Source: Amycolatopsis sp. EV170708-02-1 (GTDB taxonomy: Bacteria > Actinomycetota > Actinomycetes > Mycobacteriales > Pseudonocardiaceae). Taken from it: DNA of 64,000 bases. Positions 25,910 through 34,062 of the stretch are shown in pieces. Location: NCBI RefSeq assembly GCF_022479115.1, contig NZ_CP092497.1, positions 7,502,001 through 7,566,000 on the forward strand, in the 5' to 3' direction. A model generated the notes under the pieces. It did not search any database, had not been told where the DNA came from, and saw only the letters and a program-made list of their open reading frames with translations. How positions within the stretch are numbered: the first letter of the stretch is position 1; each line of letters starts with the position of its first letter. Made by a program: the position numbers and the translations under genes.

Positions 25910-26839
25910 GTGACGGACACCCTCGAAACCACCCCGGAGTGCTTGCGCGAAGATGCGGGGATGGGTTACCGGACCTGGATGCGGTACTTCACACCGTCCG
26001 CCGTGCACCGACGGCTGGGCTTGGTGTGCCTTGGGGTCGGGCTGCAGCACGGAGTCCTGCCCGCCGTGGGGCCACGAGTACTCGACCATTACGTGGCCGT
26101 GGTGGTGTCCAAGGGGCGCGGCTGGTTCGCGGTGACGGGCGGGGAACGGCAGGAGGTCGTCGCGCCCGCGTTGCTGTGGCTCGTCCCCGGGGTCGGGCAC
26201 CATTACGCGCCCGATCCCGCGCACGGCTGGGAAGAATGTTTCGTCGACTTCGACGGCAGCGCCGTGGACGCCTATGTCGAACTCGGCTATGTCACGCCCG
26301 GGACGCCGGTGGTGCCGCTGGGCGACGTCGAAGCCGTGCGCGACATCGTGAGCCGGATCGTGCGCTGCGCGCGCGGCGGCAGCCCGCTGGCCCAGGTCGA
26401 CGCTTCGGCGGCCGTGCATCACCTGCTGGTGGCGTTGCGGCGGGCCGCCGACAACACTCCCGACGACGGATCCCTGCTGGAGGCGCTTGCGCAGGACGCC
26501 CTGCTGCCGATCAGCGTCGCGGAGATCGCGGCCCGCCGCGGCATGACGCTGCCCGAACTGCGCGCCGCCGTGCGCCGGAGCACCGAGACCGGGCTCAAGG
26601 ACCACCTGCTGACCCTCCGCCTCAACCGCGCCAAGGAACTGCTCGCCACCACACGGATGCCGGTGCAGGAAGTGGCACAGGCGATCGGCTACGAGGACGC
26701 CGCCTACTTCAGCAGGCTCTTCACCCGCCGCGCCGGCGTCTCCCCCGCGCGTTTCCGCGAGTCGCGTGTCCAGGCCGTCCCCGGCGGCTGGAGTTCGCGC
26801 GTTCCCCCGGCCGACGACCCGCCGCTGGTGCCCGACTGA
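25910..26839 (+). CDS. AraC-family transcriptional regulator
   Basis: Regulator of 309 residues. The N-terminal half is a cupin-like sensing domain (HYVAVVVSKGRGWFAVTGGE, VPGVGHHYAPDPAHGWEE); the C-terminus holds two helix-turn-helix motifs (ISVAEIAARRGMTLPELRAAV and VQEVAQAIGYEDAAYFSRLF followed by RRAGVSPARFRE). GTG start. The next gene on the same strand is a secreted ricin-type lectin protein, which suggests control of polysaccharide use. Direct repeats downstream may be its binding sites. Confidence 0.88.
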   Translation: MTDTLETTPECLREDAGMGYRTWMRYFTPSAVHRRLGLVCLGVGLQHGVLPAVGPRVLDHYVAVVVSKGRGWFAVTGGERQEVVAPALLWLVPGVGHHYAPDPAHGWEECFVDFDGSAVDAYVELGYVTPGTPVVPLGDVEAVRDIVSRIVRCARGGSPLAQVDASAAVHHLLVALRRAADNTPDDGSLLEALAQDALLPISVAEIAARRGMTLPELRAAVRRSTETGLKDHLLTLRLNRAKELLATTRMPVQEVAQAIGYEDAAYFSRLFTRRAGVSPARFRESRVQAVPGGWSSRVPPADDPPLVPD

Positions 26840-26999
26840 CCGCCTTGGACTTCCGCACCGCACCGCTTGGACTTTCCGCGCAATAAGTGCACGACGAACG
26901 TTTGAAGTTGACTGAAAGCGTTGACTTGCGCGCAATAACGTTCATAACATCGGCGACCGCCCCGCCAACTGTGGTGCGGGTCACCCTTGGGAGAGAGTC
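26840..26999 (+). promoter_or_regulatory. Promoter region of the lectin-protein gene with direct repeats
   Basis: TTGGACTTCCGCAC (from 26845) and TTGGACTTTCCGCG (from 26867) are direct repeats 22 bp apart, a spacing usual for AraC-family sites. Downstream, TTGACT at 26921-26926 and TAACAT at 26945-26950 are 18 nt apart and could be the promoter; a second TTGACT lies at 26908. A GGGAGAG binding site precedes the ATG at 27000. Confidence 0.45.
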
Positions 27000-29180
27000 A
27001 TGCGGACCCTGCCTCTTCTCGGCGCCGCGGCCTTGGCCGTGGCGGCGACCACGGTGGTACCGGTGTCGTCCGACGCCGCGCCGCCGGACGCGACGTACAC
27101 CATCACGGTCGATGCCAAGAAGTCGTTCAGCCCGACCACCGACACCCCGGCGAGTACCTATGTCGACAAGGACGGCACGTTCTACTTCCAGCAGGCCGCC
27201 GCGCTCTACGGCGCGGACCAGCCGCGGGAGTGGGACTTCTACAGCGGACGCGATTTCGACAGCTTCACCAAGAACCCGATCAGCTCGGCGGTGAACCCGG
27301 CGAATCCCGCCGACCGCAACGACGACACCACCTGGCGCTGCAACAACAGCCCCACCGGCAAGGAATCCACCGATCCGCCCGCCGGTTCGGGCTATTCGCA
27401 GCGCAATTTCTGCGACCTCGTCGGCACCTGGGTCGATCCGGACACCGGCGATTGGTACGGCCTGATCCACAACGAGTTCACCCCCGAGCCGTTCGGCGCG
27501 TACTCGTTCTCCCATTACGACGCGATCGACATGGCCGTCTCGAAGGACCAGGGCCGGACCTGGACCATCAAGGATCACGCGATCACCTCGCCGTACAGCA
27601 CGAAACGCGGTGACACGGCGGCCTTCCCGCATCAGACGTTCGACTACGGCGACGGCGACCCGCGCCTGTTCGTCGACACCGCCTCCGGCTACTTCTACGT
27701 CTACTACGGCTCGCGCATCGTGCCGAAGGCCGGCGCCGGTGGCCCGATGACCGGGCTGGCGCACGTCGCCCGTTCGCCGATCTCGGCCAAGATGGCGTCC
27801 GGCTCGTGGCAGAAATGGTTCGACGGCGGCTGGAGCCAGCCCGGCGTCGGCGGCCGCGAGAGCAACATGGTCCCCGTGTCCGCCGCGGGCGACACCGGCT
27901 ACACCCCCGTCGCGGACGACTACGACCCGGCCAACACCGGCAACGTCACCCAGCAGATCGCCGCGGGACAGCTGCCGAAGAAGTCGGATCTGTTCATCAT
28001 GAACATCGCCTACAACGCGCATCTCGGGCTCTACATCGGCGCGCCGGAGGCCGTGGACAGCGTCGTCCCCCAGCGTTATTACGTGACCGACGATCTGACC
28101 ACGCAGAAATGGCGTCTCATCGGCGACACCGGGAGCTACACCAACCAGTCGTGGTACCGCTGGTTCGTCGACGCGGCGAACAAGACCAACTCGACCATCA
28201 TCGGCAAGCAGTTCCGGTCGTACTGCGCGGTGGCCTGCTCGAACAACGCGGGCGGCGAGTACACCACGCAGACCATCACGTCTTCCGCGCCCGCACCGTC
28301 CCCTGTGGACACTTCCCGCAAGTACCGGATCGGCCTCGGCGACGGCCGGGTTCTCGCGCAGGGCACCGGAACCGCGACGACGTCGGTCGCGGGCACGACC
28401 GGCTCGGACCGCGAAGCGTGGCAATTCTCCTCCGACGGTGACGGCTCGTATCGCGTCGCCAACGCCGCGACCGGCCAGTTCCTCGGCGTCGACGCCGTGC
28501 AGGCGGGCCGGGCTTGGGGCGCGAAGCCGACCGTGACCTCGGCTTCGACGGTCGGGCAGCAGTGGTTCGTCATCCCGTCCACTGTGGACAAGGGGACCTT
28601 CCGGCTGGTGAACCGGTACAGCGGCCTCGTACTCGGCCTGTCCGGCAAGACCTCGCGCCTGGCGGAGACCACGCCGCTCCGCTCGTGGACCGACACCACC
28701 GGGAACACTGTCGGCGGCGGCCGGACGGCGGCCGAGCAGACGCTGAAGTTCACCGACGCCGGCGCGGGCACTCTCGACGGCGTCCACACCCTGGCGGCGT
28801 CCGGCAAGAACCTCGACGACCCGGATTCGTCCACGACCGCCGGAACTCCCCTGGTCACCTGGACACCGAACCAGGGAGCCAACCAGAAGTGGCTGTTCAC
28901 CAGGCAGTCCGACGGTTCCTACACGCTGACCAACACGCATTCGAAGCTGTGCGCCGACGTCGAGGGCGGAGCCACCACCGCGGGTGCGCGGGTCATCCAG
29001 TGGACCTGCACCGGTGGGGCCAACCAGCGCTGGAAGGCGACGAAACAGCCCGATGGCACCTACAAGATCGCCAGTGTCCGCTCGGGCCTGCTCCTGACCA
29101 CAGCGTCCACTTCGGACGGTGCGGCCGTGACACAACGGGCCGACACGGGCTCCGCGCTGCAAGCGTGGGCCATCGGCTGA
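27000..29180 (+). CDS. Secreted protein with C-terminal ricin-type lectin repeats
   Basis: Exported protein of 726 residues. It has a signal peptide (MRTLPLLGAAALAVAATTV, cut near residue 26), then about 400 residues resembling a five-bladed glycoside-hydrolase-like fold (WYGLIHNEFTPEPFG, DMAVSKDQGRTW, GDGDPRLFVD). The last 280 residues hold repeated carbohydrate-binding units of ricin-B/CBM13 type with QxW motifs (NQKWLF, NQRWKA, LQAWAI). It probably binds or degrades an extracellular polysaccharide. Catalytic residues cannot be named from sequence alone. It follows an AraC regulator and ends at a strong terminator. Confidence 0.8.
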   Translation: MRTLPLLGAAALAVAATTVVPVSSDAAPPDATYTITVDAKKSFSPTTDTPASTYVDKDGTFYFQQAAALYGADQPREWDFYSGRDFDSFTKNPISSAVNPANPADRNDDTTWRCNNSPTGKESTDPPAGSGYSQRNFCDLVGTWVDPDTGDWYGLIHNEFTPEPFGAYSFSHYDAIDMAVSKDQGRTWTIKDHAITSPYSTKRGDTAAFPHQTFDYGDGDPRLFVDTASGYFYVYYGSRIVPKAGAGGPMTGLAHVARSPISAKMASGSWQKWFDGGWSQPGVGGRESNMVPVSAAGDTGYTPVADDYDPANTGNVTQQIAAGQLPKKSDLFIMNIAYNAHLGLYIGAPEAVDSVVPQRYYVTDDLTTQKWRLIGDTGSYTNQSWYRWFVDAANKTNSTIIGKQFRSYCAVACSNNAGGEYTTQTITSSAPAPSPVDTSRKYRIGLGDGRVLAQGTGTATTSVAGTTGSDREAWQFSSDGDGSYRVANAATGQFLGVDAVQAGRAWGAKPTVTSASTVGQQWFVIPSTVDKGTFRLVNRYSGLVLGLSGKTSRLAETTPLRSWTDTTGNTVGGGRTAAEQTLKFTDAGAGTLDGVHTLAASGKNLDDPDSSTTAGTPLVTWTPNQGANQKWLFTRQSDGSYTLTNTHSKLCADVEGGATTAGARVIQWTCTGGANQRWKATKQPDGTYKIASVRSGLLLTTASTSDGAAVTQRADTGSALQAWAIG

Positions 29181-29184
29181 ACCG

Positions 29185-29216
29185 GCGTGGCCCGCTCCCG
29201 GCGGGGCGGGCCACGC
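29185..29216 (+). terminator. Terminator after the lectin-protein gene
   Basis: GCGTGGCCCGC (29185-29195) and GCGGGCCACGC (29206-29216) are perfect 11-bp arms with a 10-nt loop, immediately after the stop codon. No T-tract follows. Confidence 0.7.
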
Positions 29217-29288
29217 GGGTTGCGTTCGTGTGGCACATCACACTCTCACTGCACGTCCCTGATCCGCGACCGTCTCCCTTCATGAGAG

Positions 29289-29317
29289 CACTTTCGGTGA
29301 AAAGTTCACCGAAAGTG
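29289..29317. promoter_or_regulatory. Perfect inverted repeat before a ribosome-binding site
   Basis: CACTTTCGGTGAA and TTCACCGAAAGTG are 13-bp arms separated by AAG. The repeat ends directly before GGGAGGGAG and the ATG at 29332. It may be an operator or a 5'-leader hairpin controlling the downstream secreted protein. Confidence 0.6.
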
Positions 29318-29331
29318 GGAGGGAGAGCACC

Positions 29332-29997
29332 ATGAAGCACACCGGCATCGTCCGTACCACCACCATCACCGGCGTCGTCGCGGCGCTGAGCCTGGCCGCC
29401 GTCGTCCCGGCACTGGCGAGCGCGCCTACCGGCGACCCGGTCACCACCGTGGCCGACCTCGACGGCGACGGCGAGATCGAGACCGTCAGCGCCCAGCTCA
29501 CCGGCGCCGGGGACCAGGTCGTCTCGGCCACCGTGCACGGCACCTTCACCTCGATCCACCTCGGCGCCGACACCTCCGTCCCGCTCGAGGCCCCGCGCGT
29601 CGCCGACCTCAACGGCGATGGCCGCGCCGAACTGATCGTCACCCAGTCCGTCGGCGCGAACACCACGTTCTTCACCGCGCTGCACTACGACGGCCACAAC
29701 CTCGCCCAGGTCGTCGGCAACGACGGCAAGCCGCTGTCGGTCGCCGAAGGCGGTGGCGTGGCCGCCCACCTGGGTTACCAGTGCACCCCGTTCGAAGGCG
29801 GCCGCGCCTTCGAAACCGTCGCGGCCGAAGCCGACGACGTCGGCGCCGACCCGCTCACCTACTCGGGGACGCGCACCGTCTACACCCTTCGTGACGGCGC
29901 GCTGACCACCCTGAAGACCATCCCGATCACGAGCCGTCCGGTGACCGACCCGGTGCTGAGCACCGACACCACCAGCTGCGACCAGGCCGGGAGCTGA
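29332..29997 (+). CDS. Secreted FG-GAP/VCBS-like repeat protein
   Basis: Exported protein of 221 residues with a signal peptide (GVVAALSLAAVVPALASA, cut near residue 30). Two calcium-loop-like segments, VADLDGDGEIE and VADLNGDGRAE, are typical of FG-GAP or VCBS repeats. There are two cysteines (YQCTPF and SCDQ) in the secreted part. The function is unknown; such proteins often bind surfaces or ligands outside the cell. A 13-bp inverted repeat lies just before its ribosome-binding site. Confidence 0.75.
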   Translation: MKHTGIVRTTTITGVVAALSLAAVVPALASAPTGDPVTTVADLDGDGEIETVSAQLTGAGDQVVSATVHGTFTSIHLGADTSVPLEAPRVADLNGDGRAELIVTQSVGANTTFFTALHYDGHNLAQVVGNDGKPLSVAEGGGVAAHLGYQCTPFEGGRAFETVAAEADDVGADPLTYSGTRTVYTLRDGALTTLKTIPITSRPVTDPVLSTDTTSCDQAGS

Positions 29998-30045
29998 CGC
30001 CCTTCCGCTCCGCGTCCCTGAACGCGTAACTCGCGTGCTCGGGAG

Positions 30046-30105
30046 CGTAACTCGCGTGATTGGAGGCGTAACTCACGAGTTACGCCTTCAATCACGCGAG
30101 TTACG
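30046..30105. terminator. 60-nt hairpin after the FG-GAP-like gene
   Basis: Arms of 29 nt begin CGTAACTCGCGTGATTG on the left, with the complement on the right, one mismatch and a 2-nt loop. A partial copy of the left arm (CGTAACTCGCGTG) precedes it at 30024-30036. With the next hairpin it separates two convergent genes. Confidence 0.7.
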
Positions 30106-30124
30106 GGTAAGGCGACGCCCCCTA

Positions 30125-30178
30125 GCGCGTGAAGGCCCCCTTCCCCGGTTGAGCCGGGGGAAGGGGGCCTTCACGCGC
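30125..30178. terminator. 54-nt hairpin between convergent genes
   Basis: Arms of about 24 nt, starting GCGCGTGAAGGCCCCCTTCC, pair nearly perfectly with one bulged base around a TTGAG loop. It ends 7 nt before the stop codon of the DUF1540 gene on the minus strand and probably terminates both transcripts. Confidence 0.75.
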
Positions 30179-30185
30179 GATACGA

Positions 30186-30482
30186 CTAAGGCGCGTAGGT
30201 CAGGCAGTTGGCGGCATGGTCACCCTCGCCCGGTCCCACACGGACACTCGACGCGGTGCATTCCAACGCGGAATTGTGGCGGCAGTCGGCCCGGGAGCAG
30301 GCTCCCACCTGCGCGGTCACCCGGTCGAGCCCGCCCTTGGTATTGAGCGGGACGAACGTTCCGCAATCGGCCGAACCATTGCCGCCGCCCACCGTGATGG
30401 CGAAAGCGTGACAGCCGTCGTGGTTGTACGAACATCCGCTGACCGTGCATTCGTGGACGGCGGGCATTTCGGTGGTGGTCAT
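30186..30482 (-). CDS. DUF1540 cysteine-rich protein
   Basis: Small cytoplasmic protein of 98 residues with two DUF1540-type units: VHECTVSGCSYNHDGCHAFAI and GACSRADCRHNSALECTASS, plus a final Cys near the C-terminus. The spaced cysteines and histidines suggest metal binding; the function is not known. ATG at 30482 after GGAG. It stands alone between strong hairpins and an esterase gene on the same strand. Confidence 0.85.
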   Translation of the reverse strand: MTTTEMPAVHECTVSGCSYNHDGCHAFAITVGGGNGSADCGTFVPLNTKGGLDRVTAQVGACSRADCRHNSALECTASSVRVGPGEGDHAANCLTYAP

Positions 30483-30567
30483 AACGACTCCTGTACTTCG
30501 TGGTGGTGGTGTCGTTCGGTATCGACCAGGGTTGCACCGGCCCGTTCCGGCGGCAATTCGGGAAATT

Positions 30568-31524
30568 TCATTCACGTCCGGCGAGCAGCCGGTCCAGCCA
30601 GGAATCCCGGGCGGCGAGACACGATCGGGCGACGGCCGTTTCCGGCGCGAGGTCGTAGAAGCCGTGGAACGCGCCGCCCCAGACGTGCAATTCCGCCTCT
30701 CCCCCGGCGGCCCAGATCGCACTCGCGTACGCCACGGCTTCGTCGCGGAACACCTCGGCGGCGGCGACGTCGATGAACGTCGGCGGCAATCCGCCGAGAT
30801 CCGTCGCGCGGGCCGGGGCGGCATACGGCGACACATCGGGACCGCCTCGCCGGTCGCCGAGGACCATCGTCCACGCCGTCAGGTTGCTGGTCCGATCCCA
30901 GACGCCGACGCCGTCGTACCGGCGCGCGGACACGGTGTCGTTCCGGTCGTCGATCATCGGGCACTGGAGCAGCTGGCCGCACAGCGACGGCCCGCCGCGG
31001 TCGCGCGCCAGCAGCGTGACGCCGGCGGCGAGGCCACCCCCGCCGCTCCCGCCGAAGACGACCAGCTTGCCCGGGTCGAAGCCCAGCTCGTCCGCGTGCG
31101 CGGCCATCCATTCCAACCCGGCGTAGCAGTCCTCCACCGGCACCGGATGCGGATGTTCGGGCGCGCGGCGGAATTCGACGGTGACCGCGACGGCGTCGTA
31201 TTTCATCGCCCATTCGACGAGCGGACCCACCGACGCGAACCGGTCGCCCATCACCATTCCGCCGCCGTGCACGTGATAGATCCCCGGCCCGCCGCCGCGA
31301 TGATCCCGGCGCGCGATGACCGAAACGACGATTTCCGCGCCGCCGTATCCGGGGATCGGGTGATCGGTCCAGGTGACCGGGCGGTCGCCGATCTGCTCTT
31401 CGATCGTCGGGAACGGCAACGCCCGGTAGCGCTCCAGTTGATCCGCCGCCATGCCGACCGGCACCTTTCCCTCCAGCGCGGGCAGGACGGCGGCGAGTTC
31501 GGGATCGTATGCGGGTTCCACCAT
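30568..31524 (-). CDS. Alpha/beta hydrolase of the hormone-sensitive-lipase type
   Basis: Esterase of 318 residues. It has the HGGG oxyanion motif (YHVHGGGMVMGD), a serine elbow FGGSGGGG, an aspartate region PPTFIDVAAAEVFRDEA and the C-terminal His in GAFHGF. The substrate is unknown. I placed the start at ATG 31524 (MVEPAYDPEL), where family similarity begins; the longer open frame overlaps the end of the reductase gene. It lies downstream of the reductase and may share its transcript. Confidence 0.85.
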   Translation of the reverse strand: MVEPAYDPELAAVLPALEGKVPVGMAADQLERYRALPFPTIEEQIGDRPVTWTDHPIPGYGGAEIVVSVIARRDHRGGGPGIYHVHGGGMVMGDRFASVGPLVEWAMKYDAVAVTVEFRRAPEHPHPVPVEDCYAGLEWMAAHADELGFDPGKLVVFGGSGGGGLAAGVTLLARDRGGPSLCGQLLQCPMIDDRNDTVSARRYDGVGVWDRTSNLTAWTMVLGDRRGGPDVSPYAAPARATDLGGLPPTFIDVAAAEVFRDEAVAYASAIWAAGGEAELHVWGGAFHGFYDLAPETAVARSCLAARDSWLDRLLAGRE

Positions 31525-31570
31525 CCGCGCGAGCCTAGCCAGCGGGCGCCGACGATCCGTATACGCCGGG

Positions 31571-32469
31571 TCAGAGATCCAAGTCGAGCCGGGAAGACGC
31601 ACGCGAGACACAGCAGTACATCCGCCCGGCCGGCGCGCCGATGTCGTCACGATGCTCCGGTTCGCCACCGACGACGCCGATCTCGCAACTGCCGCAAACG
31701 CCTTCACGGCAGCCGGACGGGATCCGGAACCCCGCGTGGTTCAAGGCGTTCAGCAGGGACTCCTCCGCGGCGACCGGCACCGTCCGGCCGGAGCGGACAC
31801 AGTGCGCCTCGAACGGCACATCGGGCGCGAATTCCTTGGCCACCGGCCGGAAACGTTCGAGGTGCAGGCGGTGTGCGGGGAACGCCGCCTCGGCCGCGTC
31901 GAGCATCGACGCGGGGCCGCAGCAGTAGACCAGCGTTTCCGGGCCGAGTTCGGCCGCCAGCGCGGCGAAGTCGGGCCTGCCGTCCGCGTGAAGCCGCACC
32001 CTGTCGCCGTACTCCGCCTTGAGCTCGGCGGCGAACGGCATGGTCGCTTCGGACCTGCCCACATAGACCAACCTGGCCGAGGGGCCCGCCGCCGCGAGCA
32101 TCGGCAGAATGGGCGTGATGCCGATCCCGCCCGCGATGAACAGGTACTCCGGGCGGACAGCAACGGGAAGTTGTTGCGCGGCAACGAGATATCGAGGGGC
32201 CGGCCCGCGCGCAGGAACAGGTGGACGTACTCCGATCCGCCCCGGCTCAGCCGGTCCCACCGGACGGCGACCCGGTAGCTGTCGCGATCGGCCGGATCCC
32301 CGCACAGGGAATACTGCCGGGTCAGCCAGTTCGGCAGGGACAGATCGACATGCGCGCCCGGCTCCCAGGGCGCCAGAGGCCCTTCGGCGCCGCGCAGCAC
32401 GAGCGAGACGACACCTTCGGCGACCGGCTCCACGCGGTCGAGAACGGTCTTCTGCGTCAACGGGATCAC
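31571..32469 (-). CDS. Phthalate-dioxygenase-reductase-like FMN/2Fe-2S protein, frameshifted
   Basis: Electron-transfer oxidoreductase of about 300 residues: an N-terminal flavin domain (GAHVDLSLPNWLTRQYSLCG, the RQYSL flavin motif), a central nucleotide-binding part (IAGGIGITPILPML, YCCGPASML) and a C-terminal plant-type ferredoxin domain (CREGVCGSCEIGVV plus a later Cys). The frame breaks near 32160: the first part runs to NNFPL and the rest continues in another frame; one added base (TTGCTG to TTGGCTG) rejoins them. It is either a sequence error or a recent pseudogene. GTG start, one base after the stop of the PPOX-family gene, so the two form an operon. Confidence 0.8.
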
Positions 32470-32470
32470 C

Positions 32471-33100
32471 TCAGTACAACTGCCGGTAGCCGGTTTCGAG
32501 CATGTTCTCCACCACCGCGGGGTCGACGTCGAGCCCCATCTGTTCGGCGGCGATCTCGCCGACGGACGGCAATTCGTCCGCCAAGGCCTGGCTGGCGGGA
32601 TCCCAGAGCCGGGACCGGATCAGCGCGCGTCCGCAGTGGAAGAAGGTCTCCACCACGTCGACGATGATCGCCAAGACCGCGGGTTTGCCTTCGGTGCGCA
32701 TCCTGGCGAGCACGTCCGGCTCGTCGGTGGGATAGGCGCGACCGTTGACCCGGAACACCTCCCGGACGCCGGGCACCACGAACATCAGGCCGATCCCGTC
32801 GTTCTCCGCGAGGTTGCGGAAGGAGTCGGCGAGTTTGTTGCCCGGCCGGTCGGGGATCGCCAGGGTGCGCTCGTCGAGCACCTTCACGAAGCCGGGGTAG
32901 TCGCCGCGCGGCGAGCAGTCGGGCAGGCCCGTCGCGTCCGACGTCGCCATCGCCAGGAACGGGGCATGGGCGATGAACAGGTGGCCGAGCCGGTCGATCC
33001 GGTCGTGGACCTTGGCCTTGATCATGGCCTCCGGCTCCCCCAGCCGGGCACGGACCTCCTCGGGCGAAAGCCGGCGCGGACGCGTCTCTGTGCTGGTCAT
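32471..33100 (-). CDS. Pyridoxamine-phosphate-oxidase-fold FMN protein
   Basis: Protein of 209 residues of the PPOX-like flavin-binding superfamily (LFIAHAPFLAMATSDATGLPDCSPRGD, LAIPDRPGNKLADSFRNLAEN). The substrate is unknown. ATG at 33100 (MTSTETRPRR). It forms an operon with the downstream reductase, which may supply its electrons, and is divergent from a TetR regulator. Confidence 0.85.
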   Translation of the reverse strand: MTSTETRPRRLSPEEVRARLGEPEAMIKAKVHDRIDRLGHLFIAHAPFLAMATSDATGLPDCSPRGDYPGFVKVLDERTLAIPDRPGNKLADSFRNLAENDGIGLMFVVPGVREVFRVNGRAYPTDEPDVLARMRTEGKPAVLAIIVDVVETFFHCGRALIRSRLWDPASQALADELPSVGEIAAEQMGLDVDPAVVENMLETGYRQLY

Positions 33101-33167
33101 GGCACAATTATGAGCAATCATTCAGCCAGCTCGCTACTCGCTTTCGCGCCACTTCACCGGGAGTGTC

Positions 33168-33791
33168 ATGACGTCGGAGCAACGACGGATCCAGCCACGT
33201 AAACAGCCGCGCCAGGTCCGTGCCGAGCTCACCAGGCAGCGCATCCTCACCGCCGCTGCTCACATTTTCGCCGAGTACGGGTACGCCGCGGGGACCACGA
33301 ACCGGATCGCCGAACGGGCCCGGATCTCGATCGGCTCGCTGTATCAGTACTACCCGAACAAGGACGCGATCCTGGCCGAGTTGCTCACCCGCCATCTCGA
33401 CGGTGACCGCGCCGCCGCGACGCTGCACCGGTACAAGGATTCGACGGAGCCGCTCGAAACCGTCATCCGGGAGTTCGTGCACACGGTGATCGAAAACCAT
33501 CTCGACGATCCGCGGCTGCTGCAGATCATGATCGAGCGGGCGCCCCGCTCCGGTGAACTGCTGGACCGGGTCACCCGGCTGGAATGGGCGATGATCGGCG
33601 ATCTGCGGGAGCTGCTCCACGGCCATCCCGAAGTCCGAGTAAAGGACAAGGACACCGCGGCCCGGCTCGTCGCGTCGACCGTGGAGCTGACCGTGCACCA
33701 GCTCATCGCCGCGCCCGGCTCCATCGACGTCACGCGGCTCGAGAACGAGCTCGTCGCGATGATCACCGGCTACCTGATTTCCGGGGGTTGA
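33168..33791 (+). CDS. TetR-family regulator
   Basis: Regulator of 207 residues. The TetR helix-turn-helix is clear (ILTAAAHIFAEYGYAAGTTNRIAERARISIGSLYQYYPNKDAILAEL). It is divergent from the PPOX/reductase operon, which it probably controls. The 67-nt gap holds only a weak palindrome (ATGA-N4-TCAT near 33110), so an operator cannot be fixed. ATG start with GGGAG upstream. Confidence 0.9.
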   Translation: MTSEQRRIQPRKQPRQVRAELTRQRILTAAAHIFAEYGYAAGTTNRIAERARISIGSLYQYYPNKDAILAELLTRHLDGDRAAATLHRYKDSTEPLETVIREFVHTVIENHLDDPRLLQIMIERAPRSGELLDRVTRLEWAMIGDLRELLHGHPEVRVKDKDTAARLVASTVELTVHQLIAAPGSIDVTRLENELVAMITGYLISGG

Positions 33792-33818
33792 CCAGGCGAT
33801 GACCGGGTATTCACCGGT

Positions 33819-34061
33819 GTGAGCCGACTCGGGGACAGCCTGCGCGGCCTCACCGCCCGATGGCGGCGGCGAGGCGGCGCACTCGCGCTGATCTGGACAC
33901 TGATCACCTTCGGCCTGGCCACGATGCTGTGGGTGTCCGGCTTCCGCGCGTGGCCGGTGTACCTGATCACGGTGCCGGGCGCCGTCGTTTCCGTCCTGCT
34001 GTGGATCGGTGTCGCGCGCACCCGCCGCCGCAGGGTCGCCGGGAAACAGCCGAGCGGTTGA
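33819..34061 (+). CDS. Small membrane protein
   Basis: Protein of 80 residues with two hydrophobic helices (ALALIWTLITFGLATMLWVSG and VYLITVPGAVVSVLLWIGVA) and basic ends. GTG start. The function is unknown. It follows the TetR gene by 27 nt on the same strand and nearly abuts the stop of the convergent SDR gene. Confidence 0.6.
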   Translation: MSRLGDSLRGLTARWRRRGGALALIWTLITFGLATMLWVSGFRAWPVYLITVPGAVVSVLLWIGVARTRRRRVAGKQPSG

Positions 34062-34062
34062 G

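Noticed and set aside
27000..29180. Two overlapping secreted genes in the lectin region
   Set aside because: Other frames there are Arg/His-rich shadows; one continuous frame carries the signal peptide and all lectin repeats.
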